Assembly (NCBI GenBank): GCA_004558205.1
Contig: SFDM01000005.1
Coordinates: 84,367-148,366, forward strand
DNA length: 64,000 nucleotides
Source of the DNA: Pyramidobacter piscolens
Lineage (GTDB): Bacteria; Synergistota; Synergistia; Synergistales; Dethiosulfovibrionaceae
Direction of reading: 5' to 3'
In this document: positions 44,010 through 53,313 of the stretch, one piece after another
Position numbering within the stretch: the first letter of the stretch is position 1
How the letters are laid out: each line of letters opens with the position of its first letter
Program-made: the position numbers and the translations under genes
Notes under the pieces: model-generated
Database searches by the model: none
Seen by the model: the letters and a program-made list of their open reading frames with translations, nothing else
Told to the model about the DNA's origin: nothing

Positions 44010-44756
44010 TTAACCGAAACGTTTGAAGGCGTTCAGTACATAGGTCGCGAGGAAGTAGAGTCCGGCCAGGAAAAAGGCAAGGGTGACGGGATTTCGCAGG
44101 TTCCTGAGTTTCAGCGAAAGGGCCCTGGGCTTGGGACAGGCCTCGATACATCTGGCGCAGCTGATGCACTGCGGCGTGTTCAGCCCGATGGACGAGGAAA
44201 GGGGAATCGCCATGGGGCAGCTCCTGTCGCAGGCGCCGCAGTGGACGCACAGATCGTCCCGGCGGGTGACCGTGAAAAGGCGCGACAGCCCGACAAGGCC
44301 GTACCGCGCGCCCTCGGGACAGACGTAGCGGCAGAAGGGGCGGCTCATGAAAAGCCCCAGAAGCAGCGTCAGCGCGAAGCAGAGAATCGCGGCCGCCGTC
44401 AGCGCGCGTCCCGCCACGATGGAGAAGAATATCCTCCGAGTGTCCAGAATGGACATGACCGCCCCCAGGGAGACGAACAGGGAGACGTAACGGATCCATG
44501 AGAGATACTGGTCGTATTGAGGCGGCACCGTGATCTGCTTTTTGATGAAACGGCGGTTGACCGCCCAGAGGATGTCCTGCAGGGTCCCGAAGGAACAGAC
44601 CCAGCCGCAGTAATAGGTCCCGACGAAGAAGATCAGCGAGACGATGGTCAATTTCGTGGCCAGGGGCTTCACGCCGAAGGACAGGCCCCACAGGACGCAG
44701 AACAGGAAGAAGAGCTGGACGCCCCAGCGCAGGGGCGCAAGATATTTTTTGTTCAT
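44010..44756 (-). CDS. NapH-like membrane ferredoxin (4Fe-4S binding protein)
   Basis: 248 residues. Four to five membrane helices are combined with cysteine motifs: CGWVCSFGTLQ and CRYVCPEGARYGL (the NapH/RdxA-type C-x3-CP membrane motifs), followed by two ferredoxin clusters, CVHCGACDRSCPMAI and CISCARCIEACPKP. A last helix (FFLAGLYFLATYVL) closes the protein. It would move electrons across or along the inner membrane. No partner reductase gene is adjacent, so the pathway is unknown. The start is the ATG at 44756 with GGAGG seven bases upstream, preferred over an adjacent GTG. Confidence 0.85.
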   Translation of the reverse strand: MNKKYLAPLRWGVQLFFLFCVLWGLSFGVKPLATKLTIVSLIFFVGTYYCGWVCSFGTLQDILWAVNRRFIKKQITVPPQYDQYLSWIRYVSLFVSLGAVMSILDTRRIFFSIVAGRALTAAAILCFALTLLLGLFMSRPFCRYVCPEGARYGLVGLSRLFTVTRRDDLCVHCGACDRSCPMAIPLSSSIGLNTPQCISCARCIEACPKPRALSLKLRNLRNPVTLAFFLAGLYFLATYVLNAFKRFG

Positions 44757-44892
44757 CACATAACCTCCGAGGAAAGGGGACCGCGCGGCGCCAGGGCCAC
44801 TGCCGCGTCAGAATCCCGAATCGAATTTACTGGCTGCAATAGTAGCCCTTTTGAGGCCCGAAGGCTATGATCAAAACTACAATAATAGAATA

Positions 44893-44938
44893 AAAAGGGA
44901 GCCCTCCGCTATGGGAAGAGCGGAAGGGCTCCCTTTTC
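44893..44938 (-). terminator. Rho-independent terminator of the BMP-family gene
   Basis: Arms AAAAGGGAGCCCTCCGCT and AGCGGAAGGGCTCCCTTTT (one-base bulge), flanked by an A run on the plus-strand left side, that is, a T run on the minus strand. It lies 23 bp past the BMP-family stop. Confidence 0.8.
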
Positions 44939-44960
44939 CGCTGGAACCGGATTAAAGCGT

Positions 44961-45986
44961 TTAAAAGACGCTGGGAACTTCGATGTCGCCTTTACGGATC
45001 TTCTCGGCGGCGTCGTTGAGCTGCGCGCGGATATCCGGCGCGACCAGCGCCGAAGTCTGCTTGCCCAGAACCAGCCCCACCGCGTCCTCGGTTAGGCCGA
45101 GGCTCAGCTTTTTGCCCAGGGGCAGCGTCTTCTGCGTGGCGGCGCGGATCAGGTCGTATACGGCGTTGTCCACTCGTTTGATCGCCGAAGCGACCACGTC
45201 GCCCGGGGCCAGGTCGTCCTGGGGCGCGTCGCAGCCGATAGCGTAATACTTGCCCTCCCGGGCAGCGTCCAGGACGCCCAGCCCCGTAAGCCCCGCCGCC
45301 TGAAAGATCACGTCGGCTCCGCGTTCATGCTGGCCGGCGGCCAGTTTTGCCCCCAGTTCCCTGTTGCCCCAGTCGCCGGCGTAGTCCACGAGAACCTGAA
45401 TCTTGGGGTCCACGCTCTGGGCTCCCGCCTCGTAGCCCACCCTGAAATCGCGCAGGACGGGAATGTCGTCGCCCATGATCAGGCCGATGACCTTTTGGGG
45501 GTTCAAACGCTCTCCGCCGTGCGTCGTCAGTCTGGCCGCGAGGATGCCCGCCAGATAGGCGCTTTCATTCTGGCGGAATACCGCCGAGACCACGTTGGGT
45601 GCGGCCACCGCGCCGTCGATGAGCGCGAAGCTGATCTTGGGATTGGCCTGCGCGGCGGCGCTGAGCTGCTGAGCCAGGCCGGAGCCGACGCAGATCACCA
45701 TGTCGGAGGTTGCGGCGGCGTCGGCCAGCCGGGGAAGGTAGTTTTTAGGATCGTTGAGGCACTCCAGGTATCGGGCGCTGATTTTCAGATCCTTGGCGGC
45801 CTTCTTCATGCCGGCTACCGCGCTGAAACCGAAGGAGCCGTCGCCGGCCTGGCCGTCCAGGACCAGAACGACCCGCAGCGGCCGGGGCGCCGTCATGCCG
45901 CGGAAAAGCAGGACTCCCGTGACGATCATTGCCAGAACGAGGATAATCGAGACCCAGGGGCCCCTCGGTGACAATCTTTTACGCAT
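44961..45986 (-). CDS. BMP family ABC transporter substrate-binding protein
   Basis: 341 residues. An N-terminal membrane helix (WVSIILVLAMIVTGVLLF) has no lipobox Cys, so the protein is probably anchored or secreted without lipidation. The binding fold is of the PnrA/BMP type (nucleoside- or purine-binding): GDGSFGFSAVAGMKKAAKDL, VISAVFRQNESAYLAGILAA-like sequence (here VVSAVFRQNE) and VIFQAAGLTGLGVLDAA. No ABC permease or ATPase gene is adjacent, so it may pair with a transporter elsewhere or act as a sensor. The start is the ATG at 45986, with AAGGAG ten bases upstream. Confidence 0.85.
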   Translation of the reverse strand: MRKRLSPRGPWVSIILVLAMIVTGVLLFRGMTAPRPLRVVLVLDGQAGDGSFGFSAVAGMKKAAKDLKISARYLECLNDPKNYLPRLADAAATSDMVICVGSGLAQQLSAAAQANPKISFALIDGAVAAPNVVSAVFRQNESAYLAGILAARLTTHGGERLNPQKVIGLIMGDDIPVLRDFRVGYEAGAQSVDPKIQVLVDYAGDWGNRELGAKLAAGQHERGADVIFQAAGLTGLGVLDAAREGKYYAIGCDAPQDDLAPGDVVASAIKRVDNAVYDLIRAATQKTLPLGKKLSLGLTEDAVGLVLGKQTSALVAPDIRAQLNDAAEKIRKGDIEVPSVF

Positions 45987-46019
45987 GGTCCTCAAGCTCC
46001 TTTCACATAAGGCGGTTCG

Positions 46020-49000
46020 TTATTTGACGGGTGACGGCACCTTGTAGAAGATGGCCGTCAGGACGGGGACGAAGAGCAGTGTCAGCACCGTGCTGACCGC
46101 GAGCCCGAACATGATCGTGATGGCCATGGACGAGAACAGCTGGTCCCAGATCAGGGGGATCATGCCGAGCACTGTGGTCAGCGCCGACATGGAAACGGGA
46201 CGGAGGCGGCTGACGCCCGACTCCACGATCGTCTCGTAGCGGTCTCTGCCGGAAGCGAAGTCCGAAGCGACCTGCTCCAGCAGGACGATGGTGTTCTTGA
46301 TCAGCATGCCCACCAGGCTCAGAAGCCCCAGCAGCGCGAGGAAGCTGAAAGACGAGTTCATCAGCAGCAGCCCTCCAGTGACGCCGATCAGGATCAGAGG
46401 CATGCAGAGGAAGATGATGATGGGCTGCTTGAAGCCGTTGAACAGGAACACCGTGATCGTGAACATGAGCAGCACGCTCGGGATCAGAAGCCCGCGCAAG
46501 CCGCCCTGGGCTTCCTCCTGGCTGTAATGCTCGCCGCCCCATTTCAGCTGATAGCCTACGGGGAGCTTGATCGCTTCGATCAAAGGCCTGATTCGGTTAA
46601 AGGTCTCCGTGGCGTTCTGTCCCAGCTTCACGTCGGCCTGGGCGGTGATGACCCGGCTCCGGTCGCGGCGCAGGATGATGGAGTCCTCGAAAACCGTGGC
46701 GATATCCGTGACCACGGTCCCCAGAGGCACCATCTTGCTCGCCGCCGGCGCCCAGATCGGCGACGACATCAGCCGGTCCACCTGGTAGCGCTCGTTTTTG
46801 GGCACGCTGGAAAGAATCGGAAGCAGCTTGTCGCCGTCGCGGTATACGCCCACAGCGCTGCCCGTGGTTGCCGTCAGGATTGCCTGGTTGATGTCGGGGC
46901 GCGCCAGGCCCAAGGCCCTCATCTGATCCTTCGCCACCTGGGGCCGCAGGACTTTGACGGGCTCGCGCCAGTCGATGCGCACGAAGTCCGTGGCGCGGTC
47001 CGCCTCGAGGATGGCCGAAGCCTGAGCCGCCAGGTCTCTGAGGACGGCGGGATCGCTGCCGTAGAAACGGGCCTCGATCTTGGGGCCGCTGCTCGAGCCC
47101 TTGGCGAACAGCTTGCTGATGCCGCGGACGTCCTGCATGGATTCTTCCATGAACTCGCGCGTCTTTTCGATCAGCGCGTCGGCGTCCTTCGGGGTTTTAA
47201 CCTCCACGAGAAGCTGCGAATAGGCCGTGTTGGGGTCCATGGTGGAGTAGGTGAGGATGAAGCGCATGGAGCCGCCGCCGATAAAGGACGTGACGTTCTT
47301 CGTCTCAGGCTGCTTCAGCAGGAACTCTTCAAGCTCCCGGGTGCGTTTGCTCTGAGAGTCGATGGAGGTCCCCTGAGGCTGGTAGAGGTCGGTGATGTAG
47401 TAGACGCCGCTCGCGTCGGGGAAGAAGCTTTGATCCACGAAGGAGAAACCGATCAGAGAGAGGACGAACAGGACGCCCACCGTGATAACGGCCAGCCAGC
47501 GGTTGCGCAGGCACCATTCGAGGACGGCCCGGTAGGCCTTGAACAGAGGTTTGTCGTAGGGATCGCTCTGCGTTCCCGAGGGCTTGAGCATCATCACTCC
47601 CAGCACGGGCGTCACGGTGATCGCCAAAAGCCAGCTGAGCAGCATGGAGATGCCCACCACCTGGAACAGGCTCTTGCAGTATTCGCCGGTGCTGTCGGGA
47701 GACAGGCCGATGGGGGCGAAGGCCAGCACGGCGATCACCGTGCCGCCCAGCAGGGCCCATATGGTGCCGCTCACGGTGTCGCTGGCGGCGTCCTCTGCGG
47801 ATTGGTGCCGCTCCACGCCGACCAGGATCCCCTCGGAGACGACGATGGCGTTGTCCACCAGCGATCCCAGCGCGATAATCAGAGCCGCCAGGGACACGCT
47901 CTGGAGGAAAATGCCGCTGAAGTTCATAATCGTAAAAGTGGCCGCGATGGTCAGCACCAGCACGCCGCCGATCAGCAGGCCTGTGCGCAGCCCCATGAAG
48001 ATGAGCAGCACGCCCACCACGATGACCACCGACTCGATCAGGTTGATGATGAAATCGTTCACCGCCGCGGTGACGGCGTCGGATTGCATGTAGATCTCCT
48101 GAAGCTCCATGCCTACGGGCGTCAGCTCTTCAAGCTCCTGAAGGCGCTTTTTGACTGCCTCGCCCATGGTGACCACGTTGCCGCCGGCCACCGACGAGAT
48201 GCCGATGCCCAGCGCCGGACGGCCGTCGCGGCGGAGGATAAAGCGCGTGGGATCCAGGTAGTCGCGGCGGATCTCGGCCACGTCGCGAAGGCGGATCAGG
48301 TTGCTGCCGCTGCCGCCCAGCACCAGGTCGCCGATGTCGTTCACGTCGGTGATGGCGCCTGTAGGGTCGATGCGGAGGAATTCCGAACCCACGTTGGAGC
48401 TGGCGACCGCGGAGATGGTGTTCTGCTGGTTGAGCACGCCGAAGATTACCTGAGGCGAAAGCCCCAGTGTGGACAGTTTCGTCCGCGAGAACTCCACGTA
48501 AATGGCCTCGGTCTGGTCGCCGGAGATGTTGACCCGTGCGACGCCGGGCAGGAGCACCAGCTGTTTTTTGAGGAAATCCGCGTGGTCCCAGAGCTCCCTC
48601 ATGGAATAGCCGTCGCCCACCAGAGCGTAATACTGTCCGAAGACGTCGCCGAAGTCGTTGTTCACGATAGGCGTGGAAGCCCCAGGCGGCAGCGAAGGCG
48701 TTACGTCCACCACCTTCTGGCGGAGCACGTTCCAGATCTGAGGCAGGTCCTTGGCCGTATAGGCGCTCTTGATGTCCACATAGATGATGGACAGCCCGTC
48801 GGTGGAGCGCGAGCGGAGCTCCTTAATCTCGCCCATGGCCTGGATGGCATCTTCGATGCGGCTGGTGACTTCCGTTTCCACCTCCAGGGCAGTGGCTCCC
48901 TGGTACTGGGTGGTCACCACGGCCGTCTTGATCGTGAACGCGGGATCCTCAAGCTTCCCCATTTCCACGTAGGCCATGAGCCCCGCAACGAGGATCAGAA

Positions 49001-49055
49001 CACAGAGGAACAGGACGACCGTTGTACGTTTGACGCTTGCCCTTGCGATGTTCAT
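46020..49055 (-). CDS. RND family efflux transporter permease
   Basis: 1,011 residues, normal for hydrophobe/amphiphile RND pumps. It has an N-terminal helix (KRTTVVLFLCVLILVAGL), two large periplasmic porter loops and the central helix set. Segments such as GSLVDNAIVVSEGI (family signature with the Asp of the proton relay) and GLLSLVGMLIKNTIVLLEQV in the second half are diagnostic. It works as a trimer with the adjacent membrane-fusion protein (12-bp gap) and an outer-membrane channel that is not encoded here. The group resembles AcrB/MexB-like rather than heavy-metal CusA types; the exported compounds are not known. Confidence 0.93.
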   Translation of the reverse strand: MNIARASVKRTTVVLFLCVLILVAGLMAYVEMGKLEDPAFTIKTAVVTTQYQGATALEVETEVTSRIEDAIQAMGEIKELRSRSTDGLSIIYVDIKSAYTAKDLPQIWNVLRQKVVDVTPSLPPGASTPIVNNDFGDVFGQYYALVGDGYSMRELWDHADFLKKQLVLLPGVARVNISGDQTEAIYVEFSRTKLSTLGLSPQVIFGVLNQQNTISAVASSNVGSEFLRIDPTGAITDVNDIGDLVLGGSGSNLIRLRDVAEIRRDYLDPTRFILRRDGRPALGIGISSVAGGNVVTMGEAVKKRLQELEELTPVGMELQEIYMQSDAVTAAVNDFIINLIESVVIVVGVLLIFMGLRTGLLIGGVLVLTIAATFTIMNFSGIFLQSVSLAALIIALGSLVDNAIVVSEGILVGVERHQSAEDAASDTVSGTIWALLGGTVIAVLAFAPIGLSPDSTGEYCKSLFQVVGISMLLSWLLAITVTPVLGVMMLKPSGTQSDPYDKPLFKAYRAVLEWCLRNRWLAVITVGVLFVLSLIGFSFVDQSFFPDASGVYYITDLYQPQGTSIDSQSKRTRELEEFLLKQPETKNVTSFIGGGSMRFILTYSTMDPNTAYSQLLVEVKTPKDADALIEKTREFMEESMQDVRGISKLFAKGSSSGPKIEARFYGSDPAVLRDLAAQASAILEADRATDFVRIDWREPVKVLRPQVAKDQMRALGLARPDINQAILTATTGSAVGVYRDGDKLLPILSSVPKNERYQVDRLMSSPIWAPAASKMVPLGTVVTDIATVFEDSIILRRDRSRVITAQADVKLGQNATETFNRIRPLIEAIKLPVGYQLKWGGEHYSQEEAQGGLRGLLIPSVLLMFTITVFLFNGFKQPIIIFLCMPLILIGVTGGLLLMNSSFSFLALLGLLSLVGMLIKNTIVLLEQVASDFASGRDRYETIVESGVSRLRPVSMSALTTVLGMIPLIWDQLFSSMAITIMFGLAVSTVLTLLFVPVLTAIFYKVPSPVK

Positions 49056-49067
49056 AGAATCACTCCT

Positions 49068-50231
49068 TTAGCGTGTGAGGCGAACTTTCTGTCCCTCTTT
49101 GAGATAGTGCATCCCCGCCGTGACGATCACGTTTTCAGGCTTCAGGTCGCCCTTGATCTCGATCCGGTCGCCGCGATAGGCCCCCAGCTCGACAGGCACC
49201 TTGTGCACTGTGCCGTTCACGTACTTCCAGATCCAGCTGCCGTGGACCTGGTCGCCGATCACCGCCGAAGCGGGGACGAAAAAGCTCTGATCCTCCGGCG
49301 CAAGCTCCTTCACGGTGTCCACTGTGATGTTCACAGGCATGCCGGGCAGGATCCGGGCGTTTTCGGGCTGTTCCATCGTGACGGTCACGGGATAGGTTTG
49401 AGTGCGGGCGTCGGCCTGAGCGCCGAATTCCTTGAACTTCACGTCGAAGGTGCGCCCCGGGAAAGCGTCGAAGGTGGCCGAGATGAACAGCTGGATGCGG
49501 TCCGACAGCCTGGGGCTGGTCAGGGGGTCGCTCGAGACGCTGACGTTGACCACGTCCTTGTCGGGCACGTTGAACACGATTTCCACGTTCTTCAGGTTTT
49601 GAAGGCTCGCGATAGGCTGTTTGGCCTGCACGTCCTGGAAGTTCTGCACCATGCGTTCCACGATCACGCCGTCGAAGGGCGCGCGAAGCTCCGTGTCGGC
49701 CAGGGAGTCCTGCGCCGCCGAAACCTGCGCCTCGGCGGACTTCAGGTTGGAACGGGCCACGTCCAGAGCGGTCTTGTAGCGGTCGTACTGTGCCTGGGCG
49801 ATCACCTTTTTCTTGTAGAGTTCCTCGTAGCGCCTGAAATTATTCTGAGCTTCGGCGTGTTTGGCGCGCGCCTGGGAAAGGACGCTCTGGGCGTCGTTCA
49901 GGCGCGTTATGAAGTCCCGCGGGTCGATTTTCCCGATCAGGTCCCCCTTCTTTACGCTGTTTCCCATGTCGAAGGGCAGCTCCACGAGAGGCCCCGAGAC
50001 GCGGAACGACAGGTTCACTCTCTGCGACCCCTGAACGGTGCCGAAATAGTGATGTTTCGTCATGGCTCCAGCGGCGCTGAGCGTCATGGTCCTCACGGGC
50101 CGTGCTAGTTCCTCGGCCTGCGCGGGTTCCTCCCGCGGAACCGTGAGCATGCGGTAACCCAGATAGCCGCAGCCGGCGATGACGGCCAAAAAAGCCAATT
50201 TGCCGGCGAAAGCAGACAGCTTTGAATTCAC
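49068..50231 (-). CDS. RND efflux membrane-fusion protein
   Basis: 387 residues. One N-terminal membrane segment (LAFLAVIAGCGYLGYRML), then the lipoyl/barrel-sandwich half-motif (SGPLVELPFDMGNSVKKGDL), a long coiled coil (about residues 95-165, AQSVLSQARAKHAEAQNNFRR and onwards) and the returning half (ADTELRAPFDGVIVERMV), then beta-barrel and membrane-proximal domains. A GTG at 50231 with GGAGGT six bases upstream is preferred over the ATG six codons earlier, because that codon lies upstream of the ribosome site. It precedes the RND permease by 12 bp and would bridge the pump to an outer-membrane channel. Confidence 0.9.
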   Translation of the reverse strand: MNSKLSAFAGKLAFLAVIAGCGYLGYRMLTVPREEPAQAEELARPVRTMTLSAAGAMTKHHYFGTVQGSQRVNLSFRVSGPLVELPFDMGNSVKKGDLIGKIDPRDFITRLNDAQSVLSQARAKHAEAQNNFRRYEELYKKKVIAQAQYDRYKTALDVARSNLKSAEAQVSAAQDSLADTELRAPFDGVIVERMVQNFQDVQAKQPIASLQNLKNVEIVFNVPDKDVVNVSVSSDPLTSPRLSDRIQLFISATFDAFPGRTFDVKFKEFGAQADARTQTYPVTVTMEQPENARILPGMPVNITVDTVKELAPEDQSFFVPASAVIGDQVHGSWIWKYVNGTVHKVPVELGAYRGDRIEIKGDLKPENVIVTAGMHYLKEGQKVRLTR

Positions 50232-50393
50232 GTAATTACCTCCAGTCATGAATTAATCCTTTTGATTTGAATCACGTAGTGCACAGCCTGGTCAATCATG
50301 ACGATTTCCAGACTAAAACAGGATTAGTTTAACACGAGATTTGTAAAGCGCAACTTCTTTGAGAGAAAAGAAGGGCAAGGGAATGTTCGGCTC

Positions 50394-50442
50394 TTGACAA
50401 AAGGGGCTTGTAAGAATAACATATGAACAAATGATCATGTGT
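50394..50442 (+). promoter_or_regulatory. Promoter and ArsR/SmtB-type operator of the metal-resistance unit
   Basis: The -35 TTGACA (50394-50399) and -10 TAACAT (50417-50422) are separated by 17 bp. Overlapping the -10, ATATGAACAAATGATCATGT (about 50421-50440) is an imperfect dyad like the 12-2-12 sites of ArsR/SmtB sensors. It lies just before the ArsR-type gene, so autoregulation with the P-type ATPase is likely. Confidence 0.7.
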
Positions 50443-50452
50443 GGAGGCGAAA

Positions 50453-50836
50453 ATGGAGAGAAAAGATGAAGAACTGGATTTCTGCGGCGTCAACGTGATT
50501 CACGAGGACGCTCTGGCGCGGGCGCGGTCGGCTCTGCCGGACGACGGGGCTCTGTCGGGGGCGGCGGATTTTTTCAAGATGTTTGCCGATCCCACTCGGA
50601 TGAGGATTTTGTGCGCGCTTCTGTCGGCGGAGCTGTGCGTCTGCGACTTGACCTGCCTGATGGGCGTTTCCCAGTCGGCGGTGTCCCATCAGCTGCGCCT
50701 TTTGAAGGCTGCGCGGGCCGTCAAGACCCGGCGCAGCGGCAAGACGGTCTATTACTCTCTGGACGACGGGCACGTGGAGCAGCTGCTTCGCGTCGGGCTG
50801 GAGCACGTCCGTCACGCTTCGGAGTCCGGCGACTGA
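50453..50836 (+). CDS. ArsR/SmtB family metal-sensing repressor
   Basis: 127 residues, the usual size. Winged-helix DNA-binding domain with ADPTRMRILCALLSAELCVC, where the ELCVCDL stretch supplies the alpha-3-type metal-binding cysteines of CadC/ArsR-like sensors, followed by SQSAVSHQLRLLKAARAVK (recognition helix) and SGKTVYYSLDDGHVEQLL. The C-terminal DDGHV..H could add alpha-5 zinc ligands. The start is the ATG at 50453 (GGAGG upstream); a GTG four codons earlier overlaps the ribosome site. It is followed 87 bp later by a heavy-metal P-type ATPase, its most likely target, with an operator overlapping the promoter. Confidence 0.9.
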   Translation: MERKDEELDFCGVNVIHEDALARARSALPDDGALSGAADFFKMFADPTRMRILCALLSAELCVCDLTCLMGVSQSAVSHQLRLLKAARAVKTRRSGKTVYYSLDDGHVEQLLRVGLEHVRHASESGD

Positions 50837-50923
50837 GCCGCCGGGATTCTATTTTCAAGGTGTCCTTTTAAAAGCCACAAAAAGGAATCGTTAAATTAAC
50901 GTTAAATTAAGGAGAGATCTTTC

Positions 50924-53242
50924 ATGCACGATGTTTTGCACGATCACGATGAAATCAGCAAAGTACAGTCCTGCCCCTGCGGCTGCGGCCATGACCACAG
51001 CCACGAACATGACCACGAACACAGCCACGACCACGGCCATGAGCATTTTCATGACCATAGCCACGACCACGGTCACGAGCATACTCACGATCACGGGACG
51101 GACAGCCGGCCCCACGTTCACAATCCCGACGGCACGGTCCGTTATCTGGCCGAGGGGGAGACGGTGCCCGCGCCGAAGCTGCGCCGCCGCGTCTCCACGG
51201 CCCCTAAATCCGAAGGCTGCCCCTGCTGCGGGCATAGCCATCCCCATGACCAGCCTCATGTGACCGACGAGCACCACCACCATCACGAGGAGGGGGAAGC
51301 CTGCGGATGCTCCTGCTGCAGCTCTGAGAGCCCCTTCAGCGAGGCGTCGGAGAAGAAGGACGACTCGTCGGGCGAGGATGACGAGGAAGGAGACCAACGG
51401 GGGCTCTGGATCGCGGCGGGGCTCTTCGCTCTGAGCTTTCTGCCCTTTCTGGAGCCCTGGAAGTTTTACGTGCAGCTGGCGGCCTTTGCGCTCGCCGGCT
51501 GGGGCGTGGCGCGCGAAGCCTTTGAGGGGCTTTTGAAGAAGGATTTCTTCAACGAGAACACGCTGATGCTCGTGGCCTCCCTTGGCGCGGCCGCGTTGGG
51601 CGACGGCGCCGAGGCCGCGGCGGTCATGATCTTCTACCGGGTGGGGGAAGGCCTTCAGGAGCGGGCCGTCCGGCGTTCGCGCCGAGATATCGCCGCCTTG
51701 ATGGACATCCGCCCCGAATCGGCCCTGCGGCTGCGCGGTGCGGAGCAGGAGCGGGTCAGCCCCGAGGACCTGGCCGTGGGCGACGAGATCCTCATCGTGC
51801 CGGGAGAGCGGATTCCCGTGGATGCCCTCGTCCTTTCGGGCAGTTCCGCCCTCGACCAGTCGGCGCTGACGGGCGAGTCGCTGCCCCGCGACGTGGCTCA
51901 GGGCGACGAGATCCTGAGCGGCGCCGTGAACATGACGGGAACCCTGAAAGCCCGGACGCTGCGCCTCAGCTCCGAGTCGGCGGCTTCCCGCATCCTGAAG
52001 ATGGTGGCCGACGCCGCGTCGCGCAAGGCGCCGACGGAACGCTTCATCAGGCGTTTCGCGCGGGGCTACACTCCGGCGGTCTTCCTGGCCGCGGCCCTGC
52101 TGGCCCTCGTTCCGCCGCTCTTCTTTGGCGGCGCTTGGGAGACTTGGATCTACCGCGCCCTGATCTTCCTGGTCATTTCCTGCCCCTGCGCCCTTGTCCT
52201 GTCGGTGCCTCTGGCCTTTTTCGCCGGCATCGGCGCGGCGTCCAAGCTGGGCGTCCTGATGAAGGGCGGCCACAGCCTCGAGGTGCTGGCCAAGTCCGAC
52301 GTGATCGTCTACGACAAGACGGGCACCCTGACGCGCGGCCGTTTTTCCGTCAGCCGCCTGTCGCCCGCCGACGGCGTGACGGACAGGGAACTGTTGGCGG
52401 CGGCCGCGGCGGCCGAGCGCGGATCGACCCATCCCATAGCCCGTTCCGTGACGGCGGCTTATGAAGCGCTCGTTCCCGGGGCCTTCGCCGGCCTCGGCGG
52501 CGCGCAGATCACGGAGCGCGCCGGCATGGGCGTCATCGCCGACGTGGATGGCCGCCGGGTCGCGGTGGGCAACGGGGCGTTCATGAAAAACGAGGGCGTC
52601 GCCCTGCCCGAGCTCCACGGCGATCCCTCGGCGACAGCGCTTCTCGTGGCCCGCGGCGGCCAGTTTATCGGCGAAATTGAAGTCAGCGACGAAGTCAAGC
52701 CTGACAGCGCTGAGGCCATACAACGGCTGCGCGCCGATGGAGTGTCCCGCCAGGTCATGCTTTCGGGCGACCGTCGAGAGATCGCCGAGGCCGTGGCCCG
52801 CAGCCTCGGCCTTGACGAAGTGCGCGCCTCTCTGCTGCCCGACCAGAAAGTGCGGGCCGTGGAAGAGCTGATGAAGCTCCGCAGGCCTGGCGGCACGCTG
52901 CTTTTTGTGGGCGACGGCATCAATGATGCCCCCGTGCTTGCCGCCTCCGATGCCGGTGTGGCCATGGGCCAGCTGGGCAGCGACGCTGCCATGGAAGCCG
53001 CCGATATCGTGCTCATGACCGACGAGCCAAGCCGCCTCGTCCCGGCGCGGCGGCTGGCGAAGAAGACCCTGTCCATCGCGCGCCAGAACGTGGCTTTTGC
53101 CCTGAGCGTCAAGCTGGGAGTCATGGCCTTGGGGGCCGCGGGCTTTGCCTCCATGTGGGCCGCCATGTTCGCCGACGTGGGCGTGGCGCTGCTGGCGGTG
53201 CTGAACGCTTTGAGGGCCATGCGTGTCACATCGGCGCGCTGA
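50924..53242 (+). CDS. Heavy-metal P-type ATPase with His-rich N-terminus (Zn/Cd type)
   Basis: 772 residues. About 60 N-terminal residues are a His/Asp-rich tail (HDHSHEHDHEHSHDHGHEH and more), then Cys pairs (GCPCCGHSHPH, CGCSCC) replace the usual ferredoxin-like HMA domain. Then come the P1B-type core: actuator TGESLPR, the metal-binding CPC in SCPCALVLSVPLAF, phosphorylated Asp in YDKTGTLTRG, the HP dipeptide in GSTHPIARS and GDGINDAPVLA. A Lys in QNVAFALSVKLG and Asp in FADVGVALLAV fit the P1B-2 (Zn/Cd/Pb) group. It exports metal from the cytoplasm. The ArsR-type repressor upstream fits. The His tail probably buffers or delivers Zn. Confidence 0.93.
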   Translation: MHDVLHDHDEISKVQSCPCGCGHDHSHEHDHEHSHDHGHEHFHDHSHDHGHEHTHDHGTDSRPHVHNPDGTVRYLAEGETVPAPKLRRRVSTAPKSEGCPCCGHSHPHDQPHVTDEHHHHHEEGEACGCSCCSSESPFSEASEKKDDSSGEDDEEGDQRGLWIAAGLFALSFLPFLEPWKFYVQLAAFALAGWGVAREAFEGLLKKDFFNENTLMLVASLGAAALGDGAEAAAVMIFYRVGEGLQERAVRRSRRDIAALMDIRPESALRLRGAEQERVSPEDLAVGDEILIVPGERIPVDALVLSGSSALDQSALTGESLPRDVAQGDEILSGAVNMTGTLKARTLRLSSESAASRILKMVADAASRKAPTERFIRRFARGYTPAVFLAAALLALVPPLFFGGAWETWIYRALIFLVISCPCALVLSVPLAFFAGIGAASKLGVLMKGGHSLEVLAKSDVIVYDKTGTLTRGRFSVSRLSPADGVTDRELLAAAAAAERGSTHPIARSVTAAYEALVPGAFAGLGGAQITERAGMGVIADVDGRRVAVGNGAFMKNEGVALPELHGDPSATALLVARGGQFIGEIEVSDEVKPDSAEAIQRLRADGVSRQVMLSGDRREIAEAVARSLGLDEVRASLLPDQKVRAVEELMKLRRPGGTLLFVGDGINDAPVLAASDAGVAMGQLGSDAAMEAADIVLMTDEPSRLVPARRLAKKTLSIARQNVAFALSVKLGVMALGAAGFASMWAAMFADVGVALLAVLNALRAMRVTSAR

Positions 53243-53313
53243 AAAAAATTATTGTCCTCCGCTGTTCCAGTTTTGCCTCCGATGGTGTATGATTCTGCGC
53301 GAGGTGATACCCC

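Noticed and set aside
46527..50108. A very long open frame on the plus strand opposite the RND pump genes
   Set aside because: It is the GC-rich antisense shadow of the RND permease and fusion protein; it shows no domain, start site or sensible composition.
50891..52723. Long leftward open frame opposite the P-type ATPase
   Set aside because: Antisense of a clear P1B ATPase; its His/Val-rich product is a mirror of the coding strand.
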